Shown here one piece after another: positions 41,844 through 51,598 of a stretch of 64,000 nt of DNA. The stretch's first letter is position 1; each line of letters starts with the position of its first letter. The position numbers and the translations under genes were made by a program. This DNA is from Erythrobacter sp. KY5 (GTDB lineage Bacteria; Pseudomonadota; Alphaproteobacteria; Sphingomonadales; Sphingomonadaceae): contig NZ_CP021912.1 of NCBI RefSeq assembly GCF_003264115.1, positions 1,347,001-1,411,000 of the forward strand, given 5' to 3'. Under the pieces are notes generated by a model, which did no database searches, was not told the DNA's origin, and worked only from the letters and a program-made list of their open reading frames with translations.

Positions 41844-43273
41844 CAATCCTCCGGTGAATTCTCGGACGCAAGGCTTACTCGCGCCTCGTCAACGCGCTGC
41901 TTTACCTGATCGGGCGCAGTCCCGCCATAGGATGCGCGCGATGCAACCGATGCGTCGATTGAGAGGGCCTTGAACACCCTCTCGTCAATGCGCGCGTCGA
42001 TGGATTTGAGGTCGTCCAGCGACAAGTCTTCGAGGCTGCAAGCCTTGCTGTCCGCCAGCTTCACTGCCTCGCCGGTAATGTGATGCGCTTCGCGGAACGG
42101 AATGTCAGCTTCGCGCACCAGCCAGTCGGCAAGGTCTGTCGCGGTTGCGTGTCCGGCCTGTGCAGCTGCGCGCATGCGGTCGGGCTTGAAAGTGGTTTCG
42201 GCGATCATGCCGGTCATCGCGGCCAAGCTCAGGTCGAACAGGCCGGCGGCCTCGAAGACCGGCGGCTTGTCGTCCTGCATGTCCTTCGAATAGGCGAGCG
42301 GCAGGCCCTTCATCGTGATCATCAGCGACGTAGAGGCGCCTACGATCCGCCCGCTATGCCCGCGCACCAGTTCGGCCGCGTCCGGGTTGCGCTTTTGCGG
42401 CATGATCGAGGAGCCGGTCGAAAGTTGGTCGGGCAGCGATGCGAAGCCGAAGGGCTGGCTCGCCCACAAGATCAACTCTTCTGCAAGGCGGGACAGGTGG
42501 ATCGAGCACTGGCTCGCCGCCATCAGATAGTCGAGCGCGAAATCACGGTCGGAAACTGCGTCGAGCGAATTGCGCGTAGGCGCGTCAAAGCCCAACGCCG
42601 CAGCGGTCGCCTCACGATCGATCGGAAAGCCCGTTCCCGCAAGCGCAGCCGAACCCAGCGGGCATTCGTTGAGCCGTTCTTGCGCTGCTGCGAAGCGCGC
42701 AGTGTCACGGGTCAGCATCTCATAATACGCCATCAGGTGATGGCCCAGCGTCACCGGTTGTGCAGTCTGAAGGTGGGTGAAGCCGGGCATGATCGTCTCG
42801 GCATGTTCGCCTGCGCGATCGACCAATGCCGAGCGCAACGCCCCAAGCGCCGCAAGCGCGCGGGCGTTCGCAGCGCGCACCCACAGCTTGAAGTCGGTCG
42901 CGACCTGATCGTTGCGGCTGCGCGCAGTGTGCAGGCGACCAGCGACCGGACCGATCAGTTCGGTCAGGCGCGCCTCCACCGTCATGTGAATGTCTTCAAG
43001 GTCCCAGTTTTCGGGAACGCCATCGCGCTCGTACTCCGCCGCGATCTGGTCGAGGCCGCTCGCTATGGTTTCGGCATCCTTGGCAGTGACAATGCCTTGC
43101 GCGCCCAGCATTGCGACATGCGCTTTCGATGCGCGGATGTCCTCGCGCCAGAGTGCCTTGTCGAAAGGGATCGAGGCATTGATTTCGCGCATGATCGCGC
43201 TAGGCCCTTCAGCGAACCGGCCGCCCCACATCGTGTTGGTGGCTTTGTCTTGCTGTGTAGGAGTGTCGCTCAT
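41843..43273 (-). CDS. argH: Argininosuccinate lyase
   Basis: 476 residues. MWGGRF near residue 15 is the conserved start of the core. The fumarase-superfamily signature [19 protein letters not shown] (about residues 288-306) contains the catalytic Ser loop. Further signatures are [17 protein letters not shown] and [14 protein letters not shown]. It splits argininosuccinate into arginine and fumarate. Its ATG (43273-43271) overlaps the divergent ATG of the TlpA gene (43272-43274), so its leader must lie inside that gene. Confidence 0.95.
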   Translation of the reverse strand: MSDTPTQQDKATNTMWGGRFAEGPSAIMREINASIPFDKALWREDIRASKAHVAMLGAQGIVTAKDAETIASGLDQIAAEYERDGVPENWDLEDIHMTVEARLTELIGPVAGRLHTARSRNDQVATDFKLWVRAANARALAALGALRSALVDRAGEHAETIMPGFTHLQTAQPVTLGHHLMAYYEMLTRDTARFAAAQERLNECPLGSAALAGTGFPIDREATAAALGFDAPTRNSLDAVSDRDFALDYLMAASQCSIHLSRLAEELILWASQPFGFASLPDQLSTGSSIMPQKRNPDAAELVRGHSGRIVGASTSLMITMKGLPLAYSKDMQDDKPPVFEAAGLFDLSLAAMTGMIAETTFKPDRMRAAAQAGHATATDLADWLVREADIPFREAHHITGEAVKLADSKACSLEDLSLDDLKSIDARIDERVFKALSIDASVASRASYGGTAPDQVKQRVDEARVSLASENSPED

Positions 43274-43871
43274 GATCCGTTCGATTGCATTGGTGCTGCC
43301 AGTCGTTCTGGCTCTGGCGGCCTGCGATAGTGGGGCAGGGGGGCCTGCGCAAGAAAGCGCTGCTAATGGCGGGGCAAGCGAGGCTCCTCCTCCTCCGCCG
43401 CAGCTGCCAGGTCAGGTGGTAAGGGCGTTCGCAGGGACGCAGCTTCCGCCGCTGACTTTCAACGACCCTGAAGGCAACACGCTGGACCTGGGCGCGCTCG
43501 ATCAGCCGGTTCTGGTGAACCTGTGGGCGACGTGGTGCGCCCCTTGCGTAATCGAGATGCCCGCGCTCGATAATCTGGCCGCGGAGTTCGAAGGCGATCT
43601 CAAGGTCCTCACCATCAGCCAGGACGTGCGCGGGGCAGAGGTCGTGCAACCATTCTTTGCAGCGCGCGATTTCCAATACCTGGAACAATGGCTCGACCCC
43701 GAAAACGAGCTGGCGCTCGCATTCAGCGATGGCGGGCTGCTGCCAGTGACGATCCTGTTCGACGCGCAAGGTCGCGAAATCCTGCGCGTGGCGGGCGGTT
43801 ATGAATGGGACAGCGAGGAAGCGATCGCACGGGTCAGCGAGGCGCTGGCCGACGCTGAAGGGGCGTCCTGA
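43272..43871 (+). CDS. TlpA-family thioredoxin-like lipoprotein
   Basis: 199 residues from ATG 43272, with TAGGAGTG eight bases upstream. Lipoprotein signal ([11 protein letters not shown], Cys about 19), then a Gly/Pro-rich linker with five consecutive Pro. The thioredoxin fold has the active site [16 protein letters not shown] (CxxC) and the cis-Pro in [11 protein letters not shown]. Such proteins reduce or isomerise periplasmic disulfides, for example for cytochrome c maturation. The start codon overlaps the divergent argH start, so the promoter lies inside argH. The tRNA-Val gene follows. Confidence 0.88.
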   Translation: MIRSIALVLPVVLALAACDSGAGGPAQESAANGGASEAPPPPPQLPGQVVRAFAGTQLPPLTFNDPEGNTLDLGALDQPVLVNLWATWCAPCVIEMPALDNLAAEFEGDLKVLTISQDVRGAEVVQPFFAARDFQYLEQWLDPENELALAFSDGGLLPVTILFDAQGREILRVAGGYEWDSEEAIARVSEALADAEGAS

Positions 43872-43938
43872 ACCGTTTATCTGTGCTGGGGAGAATTGGA
43901 TTTGAAGCGCCGGTCCGACGTTTTCATCCAGTCAAATC

Positions 43939-44014
43939 TGGTGGGCGATGACAGGCTCGAACTGCCGACCCTCTCGGTGTAAACGAGATGCTCTACCAAC
44001 TGAGCTAATCGCCC
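43939..44014 (-). tRNA. tRNA-Val (anticodon TAC)
   Basis: 76 nt with encoded CCA on the minus strand. Acceptor GGGCGAT pairs with ATCGCCC and the discriminator is A. D-arm TTAGCTCAGTTGGTAGAGCA, anticodon loop TTTACAC (anticodon TAC) on a CTCG/CGAG stem, and T-arm GGTTCGAGCC-like (seen as AGTTCGAGCCT) complete the cloverleaf. Confidence 0.97.
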
Positions 44015-44080
44015 CAGAGACTTGGGAAGCGCGCAAATAGGCTCGAAGCTTTGCGCGGTCAAGTCACGCTTTGCGCAAAA

Positions 44081-45415
44081 TCATGCAGCCCATGGTCCGG
44101 TGATCGCGAGCGTGCGGGTCGGGCCATAGGCATTGACAAAGAACCACTTGCCATCGGGTGAGAAACACCCGCCAGCGAGTTCAGTCTGCATGTTGAGCTT
44201 TGCAAAGTCGTACGGGCGACCATCGGGGGTGATGCCCCGAATGTGGTTGTCCACCACCTGCGTATACTGGTCCTCGCACACCAGCAGGTGGCCGTTGGGA
44301 CCGACAGTCAGGTTGTCACCATAATTGAATTGGTCCTCGCTCTCGCTTTCGAAGAACAGCTCGAACCGGTCGGGGCCAGCACCGCGACCGGGTACGAGCC
44401 GGAAGATCTGACCGAGTTTCTTCGCACCTCCGCTGGTCGAGCAGATGTAGAGATCGTCCATCCCCATGTGGATGCCTTCACCGCGCGCGATAAGAGCGGC
44501 GCCTTTTGCAGCGGCACGGGTGCGCAGGTCATCTTCAGGAGCTTCGACATCGTCGAGGTCGACCCAGTTGACATTGAACGCACGGCGCAAGGGCATCGTT
44601 GCCCCGTCCCAGTTGCGCGTGTCTGGTGGGCCTTCGATCACCATTGCCTGAAGCTTGCCGCCTTCGATGAGTGTGCCGGGCGTGTTCGGGATGAAGCGAT
44701 AGAGCACGCCTTCGTCGCGATCTTCGGTCTGGTAAACGTAGCCTGTTGCGGGGTCGACGCAGGCGGCTTCGTGGTTGAAGCGGCCCATGGCGCGAAGGGG
44801 GACAGGGTCCACCAGTCCGGTTGCATTGCCGGGCACTTCGAATACCCAGCCGTGATTGACCGCAAGCCCATCGCCATAGCGCTGGCCCGGACCGGTTGGC
44901 GCTTCCTCACAGGTGAGCCAGCTTCCCCACGGCGTCACTCCGCCCGAACAATTGCGGATCGTGCCGCCAAGGGTGCGGAATTGGCGTTTCACCTCCAGGG
45001 TGTTCGCATCGAGCACGATGTTGGTCGTGCCGCCGGGAACGATTTCGCCATTGCGGGTGCCGAAGCCCTTCGCGATCGGGCCGCCAGCATCGTCCATGGG
45101 CACAAGTTCGTGATTGCGGACGAGGACGATTTCTCCATCGCCAAGGTCGAGACAGCCCATGCCGTCGGCCTTGTCGGGCACGGTGCCGCCATCGCTCATC
45201 GCATCGCCCAGGCTCGATAGCAGGCGATAGGAAAAGCCTTGCGGAAGATCGAGCATCCCAGCGGGATCGGGCCGCAGGGGCCCATATCCTGAAAATGCCG
45301 AGCTGCCCGACGCCAGCGATGCCCCTCGCGTGTAGCACCCGCTCGCCATGAGGGCGGCGAAAGCAGCTGAGGTGGCACCGAGAAACTGGCGCCGGTTCGA
45401 ATGGGCAAATGGCAT
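44081..45415 (-). CDS. PhoX-family (DUF839) alkaline phosphatase-like protein, Tat-exported
   Basis: 444 residues. The N terminus is a twin-arginine signal (NRRQFLGATSAAFAALMASGC) whose end could also be a lipobox. The mature part has the PhoX-type repeated beta-propeller pattern: RNHELVPMDD, NCSGGVTPWGSWLTCEEAP, GRFNHEAACVDPATGYVYQTEDRD, and GDNLTVGPNGHLLVCEDQY. The Glu, Asn and His residues in these blocks form the Ca/Fe active site in PhoX. It probably cleaves phosphate esters in the periplasm. It is shorter than classical PhoX (about 600 residues), so it belongs to the DUF839 subgroup, and activity is an inference. Confidence 0.82.
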   Translation of the reverse strand: MPFAHSNRRQFLGATSAAFAALMASGCYTRGASLASGSSAFSGYGPLRPDPAGMLDLPQGFSYRLLSSLGDAMSDGGTVPDKADGMGCLDLGDGEIVLVRNHELVPMDDAGGPIAKGFGTRNGEIVPGGTTNIVLDANTLEVKRQFRTLGGTIRNCSGGVTPWGSWLTCEEAPTGPGQRYGDGLAVNHGWVFEVPGNATGLVDPVPLRAMGRFNHEAACVDPATGYVYQTEDRDEGVLYRFIPNTPGTLIEGGKLQAMVIEGPPDTRNWDGATMPLRRAFNVNWVDLDDVEAPEDDLRTRAAAKGAALIARGEGIHMGMDDLYICSTSGGAKKLGQIFRLVPGRGAGPDRFELFFESESEDQFNYGDNLTVGPNGHLLVCEDQYTQVVDNHIRGITPDGRPYDFAKLNMQTELAGGCFSPDGKWFFVNAYGPTRTLAITGPWAA

Positions 45416-45524
45416 GGACGAATCCCCTGACTGTGGCAGGGGATATCTAATGCACTTTTGCGAAAGGCAAGCGACACGCGTCCATTAGTGCGCGCGATGG
45501 CATTCGCGCGCACGCTGGGGCCGC

Positions 45525-45680
45525 TCAGGTCTTTCGGCGAACGAAGGCGATCACGGCAAGGATCAGGAATACGACAAAAAGAACGTAAGCGATATTGGTC
45601 GCTGCTCCGGCCAGTCCGCCAAAGCCGAGAATGGCCGCGACGAGCGCGATAATGAGGAATGTGATAGCCCAACCAAGCAT
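45525..45680 (-). CDS. DUF1328 small membrane protein
   Basis: 51 residues, too short for most gene calls but clear: [22 protein letters not shown], then [23 protein letters not shown] and an Arg/Lys end. This is the full DUF1328 pattern (two TM helices, GWA start, LGFGG turn, RR(K/R) end). Such proteins are often induced by stress in alphaproteobacteria, and their function is unknown. Upstream is PhoX on the same strand and downstream the divergent asparaginase. Confidence 0.85.
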   Translation of the reverse strand: MLGWAITFLIIALVAAILGFGGLAGAATNIAYVLFVVFLILAVIAFVRRKT

Positions 45681-45833
45681 GATATTTTTCCTTCAAATCA
45701 ATGCCGTCCTGTACATCCAAGCGCCGGGAGACAGTTCGGTTCCAATTTACACGCTTCCAGCCAGAGTTCTGCAGCGGGCCGTGGACAGCCTGTGCTTGTC
45801 CCGGCGGCGCATTGGGGAGTAGGGCACGTGCCC

Positions 45834-46814
45834 ATGACGAACCCACGAATCCTTGTACTCGGAACTGGCGGAACCATCGCGGGCATCGCGGGCGATGCGA
45901 TGCGACACGACTATCTGCCCGGCCAGATCGGGATCGACCAGTGGCTTGAGGATGCGGGCCGCTATGCGCTTGATGTGGAGTTTGTCGGACAACAGGTCGC
46001 CAATGTCGGGTCAGAGGATATGGGGCCGGTCATATGGGGGAAGCTCCACCGCGCGATTGCCGAGGCAATGGAGGATGACAGCATTGACGGCGTGATCGTC
46101 ACGCATGGCACGGACACCGCCGAGGAGACCGCTTTTCTGCTCGACCTGACTTTGCCTTTGAACAAGCCGGTGGTGCTTGTCGGCGCGATGCGGCCTGCCG
46201 ATGCGGTGGGCAGTGACGGGATGCGCAATTTCGTGAATGCGGTGCGCGTCGCGGCTGCTGAGAGCGCGAAGGGACGCGGCGTGCTGCTCGTTATGGGCGA
46301 CCGCGTTCTGGCCGCACGGGATGCACGCAAGGTGAGGACCCGCGGCACCGACGATGCATTTCGCGGTTTCCCGCGCGGCTCTGTCGCGATCGTGACGCCA
46401 AGCGCCCTTGATTGGTTTGGCAAGCCATGGCGGGACGATGCGCGCCCGCGTTTTGCATTTCCGGATGAGTTTCCCGAAGTCCCGATCCTCTATGCGGCGG
46501 GAGGAATCAGCCCTGCGACGGCGGAACGTCTGCTTGTGGATGCGAAAGGGGTCGTGGTCGCCGGGGTGGGCGAAGGCAACATGCCCGATGCCGTGCGCGC
46601 TGTGCTGGCCGACCGCGCATCAAAGGGGCTGCTTGTGGTCCGCGCGAGCCGGGTGGATGAAGGGTTAGTCGACCGCGAACCTGAAGACGATGAAAACCGC
46701 TTCGTCGCCTCGCGTGCTCTCAACCCGCAAAAGTCGCGGATATTGGCGATGGTGATGCTGGCAAACGGGGTGAGCGACCCTGCGGACTTTCAGGCGGTGT
46801 TCGACCGGCCTTGA
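45834..46814 (+). CDS. L-asparaginase (type I/II fold)
   Basis: 326 residues from ATG 45834 with GGGGAGTAGGG upstream; the longer frame from 45792 lacks a better start. LVLGTGGTIAG puts nucleophile Thr at residue 14. The second Thr triad is in THGTDTAEETAFLL, with Asp and Lys further on (VLVGAMRPADAVGSDG). It hydrolyses asparagine to aspartate and ammonia. No signal peptide is seen with this start, so it should be cytoplasmic. Gene order with DUF1328 and the MDR oxidoreductase suggests no shared pathway. Confidence 0.92.
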   Translation: MTNPRILVLGTGGTIAGIAGDAMRHDYLPGQIGIDQWLEDAGRYALDVEFVGQQVANVGSEDMGPVIWGKLHRAIAEAMEDDSIDGVIVTHGTDTAEETAFLLDLTLPLNKPVVLVGAMRPADAVGSDGMRNFVNAVRVAAAESAKGRGVLLVMGDRVLAARDARKVRTRGTDDAFRGFPRGSVAIVTPSALDWFGKPWRDDARPRFAFPDEFPEVPILYAAGGISPATAERLLVDAKGVVVAGVGEGNMPDAVRAVLADRASKGLLVVRASRVDEGLVDREPEDDENRFVASRALNPQKSRILAMVMLANGVSDPADFQAVFDRP

Positions 46815-46828
46815 TGTTCGAAGATTGG

Positions 46829-46858
46829 GCAAGGTCAGGCCCCAAGACCTGACCTTGC
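46829..46858. terminator. Perfect 11-bp hairpin between asparaginase and oxidoreductase genes
   Basis: GCAAGGTCAGG (46829-46839) pairs perfectly with CCTGACCTTGC (46848-46858), loop of 8 nt, in the 54-bp gap between two convergent genes. It is suitable as a bidirectional terminator even though T-runs are absent. Confidence 0.6.
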
Positions 46859-46868
46859 AGCAAAGACA

Positions 46869-47984
46869 CTATCCCCAAGGCGTGACGAGATACTTCTCGC
46901 CGGTCTTCATCTGGCGATAATCGAGGATCGCATCCTTGGTCAGCATCCCTTCCAGATTGACCTTGGCCTTGTAGCTGGAGGCGAAGGTGGTGGTGAGGTT
47001 TTGCTGCACGCGGGTGCGCATTTTGACCACGGTTTCCATGCCAGCCCTGGCAAGGAACGGCGTCAGCAGCCAGCCCGAAACGGTCCATTGCAAACCGTAG
47101 GACGGCGTGAGGATGGTCGGGTTCTGGAGGTCCAGACGCCCGTACATGTACATCTTTTTGTCCTGGTTCGAACCGTAGCGCGAATATTCGTCCATTTGGC
47201 TGACCGCGACCTGCTCCATGGCTTTGAGCACGTGATCGGTGTTCTGGCCGCCGCCAATCGGGTCGAAGCCAAGGAACGCGCCGGTCGCTTTGATCGCCTC
47301 GCGCAGCTGCTTCATGTAATCGTCGTCCGACGAGTTCACGACATATTCCGCGCCCTGCGATTTCAGCAGGTCGACATGCTCCTGACGGCGCACGATGTTG
47401 ACGAGCTTCATGCCGTCTTCCTGGCAAATCTTGTTGAGCATCTGGCCAAGGTTAGACGCCGCGGCGAGGTGGATGATCGCGTCGTGCCCTTCCATTCTTG
47501 CAGTTTCAACAAAGCCGAGTGCGGTCATCGGGTTGACGAAGCTCGATGCGCCGACTTCCGACGAATGCTTGCCCAGCGGCAGGCACATCATCGCATCGGC
47601 GATGGCGTACTGGCTGAAGGCATTGCCCGGAACGCAGGCGACGCGCTGGCCCATGAGAGCCTTTGCCATGTCGCTGTCGCCTGTTGCCACGACTGTTCCC
47701 GCGCCTTCGTTACCGGCGGGAAGACGCTGCCCGTGACGACCGCGCTGACCCGACAGGAAGGGCTCGGGCATATCGGCAACGACCTTGCCCTCCGAATATT
47801 CCGCGTTCTCGAAATCAGCCGCACTCGTCAGGATCGCAAGGTCCGAAGGGTTGATCGGGGCAGCTTCCATCTTGACCAGCACCTGATTGCCTGTCGGTTC
47901 GGGAAAGCTTTCTTCGCTTACTTCGAGCGTCAGCTTGCCGTCGGCGCTCAGGGTCGTGAAAAGCTGTTTTCCGGTGGTGGTCAT
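46869..47984 (-). CDS. Zinc-containing-type MDR oxidoreductase (quinone reductase-like)
   Basis: 371 residues with the medium-chain dehydrogenase layout. An N-terminal GroES-like domain has VLVKMEAAPINPSDLAIL and GNEGAGTVVATGDS. The C-terminal Rossmann domain carries AIIHLAAASNLGQMLNKICQEDG and VVNSSDDDYMKQL. No structural zinc Cys set is visible, so it is more like NADPH:quinone or enoyl reductases of the MDR family. Substrate unknown. It lies 15 bp after truA on the same strand and probably shares its transcript. Confidence 0.8.
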   Translation of the reverse strand: MTTTGKQLFTTLSADGKLTLEVSEESFPEPTGNQVLVKMEAAPINPSDLAILTSAADFENAEYSEGKVVADMPEPFLSGQRGRHGQRLPAGNEGAGTVVATGDSDMAKALMGQRVACVPGNAFSQYAIADAMMCLPLGKHSSEVGASSFVNPMTALGFVETARMEGHDAIIHLAAASNLGQMLNKICQEDGMKLVNIVRRQEHVDLLKSQGAEYVVNSSDDDYMKQLREAIKATGAFLGFDPIGGGQNTDHVLKAMEQVAVSQMDEYSRYGSNQDKKMYMYGRLDLQNPTILTPSYGLQWTVSGWLLTPFLARAGMETVVKMRTRVQQNLTTTFASSYKAKVNLEGMLTKDAILDYRQMKTGEKYLVTPWG

Positions 47985-47999
47985 GCAGGAGTTCCTCTC

Positions 48000-48743
48000 T
48001 CAATCTGGATAAGTTGCCTCGACGAAGTATAGACCTTGCGGCGGCGCGTTAAGTCCTAATTTGCTACGGTCTTTTGCGGCGAGCGCTTCTGCCACCTGTT
48101 CTTCGCGCCATGAGCCTGCGCCAACCAGCTTGAGGCACCCGACCATCGAGCGCACCTGATGGTGAAGGAAACTGCGTGCGGCAGCGTGAATGTGGATTGC
48201 ATCGCCGATCCGCTCGACATCGAGCCGGTCCAGCGTCTTGACAGGATCTTTCGCCTGACAATGGGCCGAGCGGAAGGTGGTGAAGTCATGACGTCCCACC
48301 AGCGCCTGTGCAGCGCGGTGCATGGCTTCGTGGTCAAGCTCATGCGCGACCTGCCATGCGCGGTTTCTGGTAAGCGTCAGCGGGGCGCGGCGGTTTGCGA
48401 TTGTGTAGACATAACGCCGCCCCACGCATGAAAAGCGCGCATGCCAATCCTCCGGCACCACCTCGCATGCGAGGATCGCGATAGGGTCAGGCCGCAAATG
48501 TGCATTGAGCGCTTCGGAAAGGCGGAAAGGGTCAATATCCTTTTCCAGATCGACGTGGCTGCGCATACCAAGAGCGTGGACCCCGGCGTCGGTGCGGCCC
48601 GCGCTGTGCAGGGTCGCGTTTTCTCCGGTGATCCGGTGCAACGCCTCTTCGATAGACTGCTGCACGCTCGGCCCGTGTTTTTGCCGCTGGAGCCCCTGAA
48701 ACGGCGTCCCGTCAAATTCGATGGTGAGCGCAAAGCGGGTCAA
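48000..48743 (-). CDS. truA: tRNA pseudouridine synthase A
   Basis: 247 residues. It has the catalytic Asp 52 in the signature [11 protein letters not shown], the start [17 protein letters not shown], and C-terminal [17 protein letters not shown]. TruA isomerises uridines 38-40 of tRNA anticodon stems. The ATG overlaps the fmt stop (ATGA), and the MDR gene follows 15 bp after its stop. This forms the fmt-truA-MDR operon. Confidence 0.96.
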   Translation of the reverse strand: MTRFALTIEFDGTPFQGLQRQKHGPSVQQSIEEALHRITGENATLHSAGRTDAGVHALGMRSHVDLEKDIDPFRLSEALNAHLRPDPIAILACEVVPEDWHARFSCVGRRYVYTIANRRAPLTLTRNRAWQVAHELDHEAMHRAAQALVGRHDFTTFRSAHCQAKDPVKTLDRLDVERIGDAIHIHAAARSFLHHQVRSMVGCLKLVGAGSWREEQVAEALAAKDRSKLGLNAPPQGLYFVEATYPD

Positions 48744-49645
48744 GGAAGCACCGTGCCTGGCTCGACCGGTCGCCCGCGCAGGAAATCGTCCAGATCCATT
48801 GCCGGTTTGCCCGCTCGCTGAAGCCGTTCGGGTCGGATGGCGTCGGAACCGCAGGCAATGCCCAATGATGCGTCGATCACGGTTCCGGGTGAGCCTTCAG
48901 CGCTGACCATGATGGCCTGAAGCACTTTGACCCGTTCGCCCTCAAGTTCGAACCAGGCCCCGGGGAAGGGGGCAAGGCCGTGAATATGGCGAACGATCTC
49001 GCTTGCGCCGCGCGACCAGTCGATGCGCGCTTCGGCCTTGTCGATTTTGGGAGCGTAAGTGGCGAGGCTGTCGTCCTGCGGCTGGGCCTCATACTGCGCG
49101 AAATTCGCCAGCACCTCGACCATCGCGCCAGCACCCAGTTCAGCGAGTTCAGCGGTGAGATGGCCCGTAGTCTTGGCGCCGATCGGAGTGCGAACGATGT
49201 GGAGCATCGGGCCGGTGTCCAGCCCCGCCTCCATCTGCATTATCGTAACGCCGGTTTCTTCATCGCCTGCCATGACCGCCCGGTGTATCGGCGCAGCGCC
49301 GCGCCAGCGCGGCAGGATCGAGGCATGGATGTTGAGGCAGCCATGCATCGGTGCATCGAGGATCGCCTGCGGAAGGATCAGGCCGTATGCCGCCACCACC
49401 GCGACATCGGCATCAAGCGCGGCGAACGCCTGCCTTTCTTCCTCGCCCTTGAGCGATTTGGGCGTGCGCACTTCGATGCCCAGCTCCTCCGCCTTTGCCT
49501 GGACAGGCGAGAGACGCAGCTTTTTCCCGCGGCCCGAACGGCTCGGCGGCTGAGAATACACGCACACGATCTCGTGTCCCGCTGCATGCAGCGCGGTGAG
49601 CGCCGGGACGGCAAAGTCAGGCGTTCCCATAAAGATAATGCGCAT
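48740..49645 (-). CDS. fmt: Methionyl-tRNA formyltransferase
   Basis: 301 residues from ATG 49645. Formyltransferase signature: [16 protein letters not shown] at the start, [38 protein letters not shown] (Asn, His, Asp catalytic set), then an OB-like C-terminal domain ([17 protein letters not shown]). It formylates initiator Met-tRNA. Divergent from recR with 53 bp between starts, and followed by truA. The peptide deformylase gene def sits just beyond recR, which fits the usual clustering of fmt with def. Confidence 0.95.
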   Translation of the reverse strand: MRIIFMGTPDFAVPALTALHAAGHEIVCVYSQPPSRSGRGKKLRLSPVQAKAEELGIEVRTPKSLKGEEERQAFAALDADVAVVAAYGLILPQAILDAPMHGCLNIHASILPRWRGAAPIHRAVMAGDEETGVTIMQMEAGLDTGPMLHIVRTPIGAKTTGHLTAELAELGAGAMVEVLANFAQYEAQPQDDSLATYAPKIDKAEARIDWSRGASEIVRHIHGLAPFPGAWFELEGERVKVLQAIMVSAEGSPGTVIDASLGIACGSDAIRPERLQRAGKPAMDLDDFLRGRPVEPGTVLP

Positions 49646-49698
49646 AAGCCTCGCTCTCACGCTTTGTGATTAACGCGCCAGCCCCTATCTCTCCCCCC

Positions 49699-50295
49699 AT
49701 GGCATCGCAAGAGATCGAGGCGCTTTCCTCTGCGCTCGCCCGGTTGCCGGGTCTTGGCCCTCGCTCGGCGAGGCGTGCGGTATTGTGGCTGGTGAAGAAC
49801 CGCGAGCAGGCCTTGCCCGCTTTGCTTGAAGCGCTCGATGCGGTTTCCGAGACTCTGGTCGAATGCGATATTTGCGGGAATGTCGACACGCACAAACCTT
49901 GCGGGATATGCGCCGATACACGCCGCGATCCCAAGAGCCTGTGCGTAGTCGAGGACGTTGCCGATGTATGGGCACTTGATCGCGCTCGGCTGTTCCAAGG
50001 GCGCTATCATGTATTGGGCGGCAAATTGTCGGCGCTCGACGGAATTGGGCCCGAAGATCTCAATATTGCGAGCCTGATGGAGCGCGTTTCGTCTGGTGAG
50101 GTCGAAGAAGTCGTGCTCGCGATGAACGCAACGCTCGAGGGACAGACAACTGCACATTACCTCGCAGAGCGACTTGAAGAATATCAACTACGTATTACCC
50201 AGCTCGCCCACGGGTTGCCAGTCGGGGGAGAACTCGACTATCTCGATGAAGGGACGCTTGCTCAAGCATTGAGAGCAAGACGGCCGGTGGGGTAG
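49699..50295 (+). CDS. recR: Recombination mediator protein RecR
   Basis: 198 residues from ATG 49699. N-terminal helix-hairpin-helix ([23 protein letters not shown]), zinc finger with [16 protein letters not shown] (four Cys), then the TOPRIM domain with [14 protein letters not shown] and [18 protein letters not shown]. The C-terminal [23 protein letters not shown] is highly conserved in RecR. It helps load RecA in gap repair. It is in a row with the zinc-ribbon gene and def on the plus strand. Confidence 0.96.
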   Translation: MASQEIEALSSALARLPGLGPRSARRAVLWLVKNREQALPALLEALDAVSETLVECDICGNVDTHKPCGICADTRRDPKSLCVVEDVADVWALDRARLFQGRYHVLGGKLSALDGIGPEDLNIASLMERVSSGEVEEVVLAMNATLEGQTTAHYLAERLEEYQLRITQLAHGLPVGGELDYLDEGTLAQALRARRPVG

Positions 50296-50297
50296 TA

Positions 50298-50507
50298 ATG
50301 GTGCGGCGAATTCTATCAAAATTGCTCGGCGATGACGCCGATACTGAGTCTGCACGATGGACTGCGAAATGTCCCAAGTGCGGGCACGCTCAGGATCTCG
50401 AAGACCGGGGCGGCATTCGCTACGCGTCGCGTGGTCGCAAGCGTATCCTGCGAAGTTGCGGCTCCTGTGGTAAACGCACGATGTTAACGGTCAGTCGATC
50501 ACGCTGA
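50298..50507 (+). CDS. Small zinc-ribbon protein
   Basis: 69 residues, directly after recR (2 bp gap). Two Cys pairs, [10 protein letters not shown] and [10 protein letters not shown], spaced about 25 residues, form a zinc ribbon. The middle ([17 protein letters not shown]) is basic, which suggests nucleic acid contact. It is short but has its own ATG and good codon use. No family is recognised, and it may help RecR or def expression only by position. Confidence 0.65.
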   Translation: MVRRILSKLLGDDADTESARWTAKCPKCGHAQDLEDRGGIRYASRGRKRILRSCGSCGKRTMLTVSRSR

Positions 50508-50556
50508 TCGAAGCGAAGCGCTTGCAGCATCGCCGCCGCGAGCCTATTTTACCCGC

Positions 50557-51129
50557 ATGGCTATTCGTGAAATCTTGGAAGTGCCGGATCCCCGGCTCAA
50601 AGTCGTGTCCGAACCTGTTCGCGAGGACGAGTTCAATGATGAGCTGAAGCAGCTTGCCGAGGACATGTTCGAAACGATGTATGACGCACCGGGTATCGGT
50701 CTCGCGGCGATCCAGGTCGGCGTGCCAAAGCGTTTGCTTGTTATCGACCTCCAGCCCGAAGATCCCGATGCGGAGCCCGTCGAGTGCGAGCATGATGGTC
50801 ACAAGCACACGCACCCGGCGACCAAGAAAGAGCCGCGCGTTTTCGTGAACCCCGTCATCCTCGATCCGGCAGACGAGGTGTCGACCTATAACGAAGGTTG
50901 CCTTTCGGTGCCCGAGATTTACGCCGACGTAGATCGCCCCGCGACCTGCACCGTCCAATATCAGGACCTCGACGGCAATCATCACGAAGAACAGCTCGAA
51001 GGTCTGCTTGCGACCTGCCTGCAGCACGAGATGGATCACCTCGAAGGCATCCTGTTCATCGACCATCTCTCACGCCTGAAGCGCAACATGGCGCTCAAAA
51101 AGCTGAAGAAGCTGCGTCAGGCGGCGTAA
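50557..51129 (+). CDS. def: Peptide deformylase
   Basis: 190 residues. The three deformylase motifs are present in order: [10 protein letters not shown] (about 48-57), EGCLSVPE (about 113-120) and QHEMDHLEG (about 152-160), which supply the Cys and the two His ligands of the metal. There is a short insertion around residues 70-88 ([11 protein letters not shown]), His-rich, seen in some alphaproteobacterial deformylases. It removes the formyl group added by Fmt. Two hairpins lie 7-60 bp after its stop. Confidence 0.95.
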   Translation: MAIREILEVPDPRLKVVSEPVREDEFNDELKQLAEDMFETMYDAPGIGLAAIQVGVPKRLLVIDLQPEDPDAEPVECEHDGHKHTHPATKKEPRVFVNPVILDPADEVSTYNEGCLSVPEIYADVDRPATCTVQYQDLDGNHHEEQLEGLLATCLQHEMDHLEGILFIDHLSRLKRNMALKKLKKLRQAA

Positions 51130-51136
51130 TCGGGTT

Positions 51137-51188
51137 GCGCGCCCGCAAGGGCGGGCGCGCCCCTCGCGGTCCGGTTTGGCCGAACCGG
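51137..51188. terminator. Two adjacent hairpins between def and the Cys-rich gene
   Basis: GCGCGCCCGC and GCGGGCGCGC (51137-51146/51151-51160) form a perfect 10-bp stem with loop AAGG. CCGGTT and AACCGG (51171-51176/51183-51188) form a second one. They lie between the convergent def (stop 51129) and the DUF326 gene (stop 51194), so they probably end transcripts from both sides. Confidence 0.55.
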
Positions 51189-51193
51189 TCGCC

Positions 51194-51598
51194 TCAGTCG
51201 TGATCCTTCATTTCTTCCAGCGCCGCTTTGACGTCGCGGATGACTTCATTGCACATCCGGGCGCAGCGTTTGCAGTGCGCATCATCATGCATCGAGCAGT
51301 GTTGGAGGCACTGCTCGCAAGCGACGATTGTCGCCATGGCCATCGCCTTGATCGTCGTCACGTTGCCGCCGGTGCGGCGTGAGCCGATGCGATAGAACGC
51401 GGTGCAAGCGTCCGAGGCGTCCATGCAGCGGCGGATACATTCGAGCCGCTCGGCCACATTGGCTTCTGCAAGACACGCATCCGCGCATGAATTCATGATC
51501 GCCGCGCCGTACATGGCATGCTTTATCGCATTACCCAGCGCATCGTTGTAGTCGTCCCCGACCTGCGGGTGCTCCCGGATCATTTCCTTGATCGACAT
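51194..51598 (-). CDS. DUF326-type four-helix Cys-rich (copper-binding-like) protein
   Basis: 134 residues from ATG 51598 with GGAGAAAAC upstream. Cys-x3-Cys spacings (CADAC, CIRRC, CEQC, CSMHDDAHCKRCARMC) lie in amphipathic helices, the pattern of DUF326 four-helix bundle proteins, some of which (Csp-type) store Cu(I) in the helix bundle. No signal peptide, so cytosolic. If it binds copper, it would sequester it. It is monocistronic and convergent to def. Confidence 0.85.
   Translation of the reverse strand: MSIKEMIREHPQVGDDYNDALGNAIKHAMYGAAIMNSCADACLAEANVAERLECIRRCMDASDACTAFYRIGSRRTGGNVTTIKAMAMATIVACEQCLQHCSMHDDAHCKRCARMCNEVIRDVKAALEEMKDHD

Noticed and set aside
42080..43330. Plus-strand open frame opposite argH
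   Set aside because: argH signature ([12 protein letters not shown]) is on the minus strand; the antisense product has no domain.
44243..45220. Plus-strand open frame opposite the PhoX-like gene
   Set aside because: The minus-strand protein has a Tat signal and PhoX blocks; the plus frame is a shadow.
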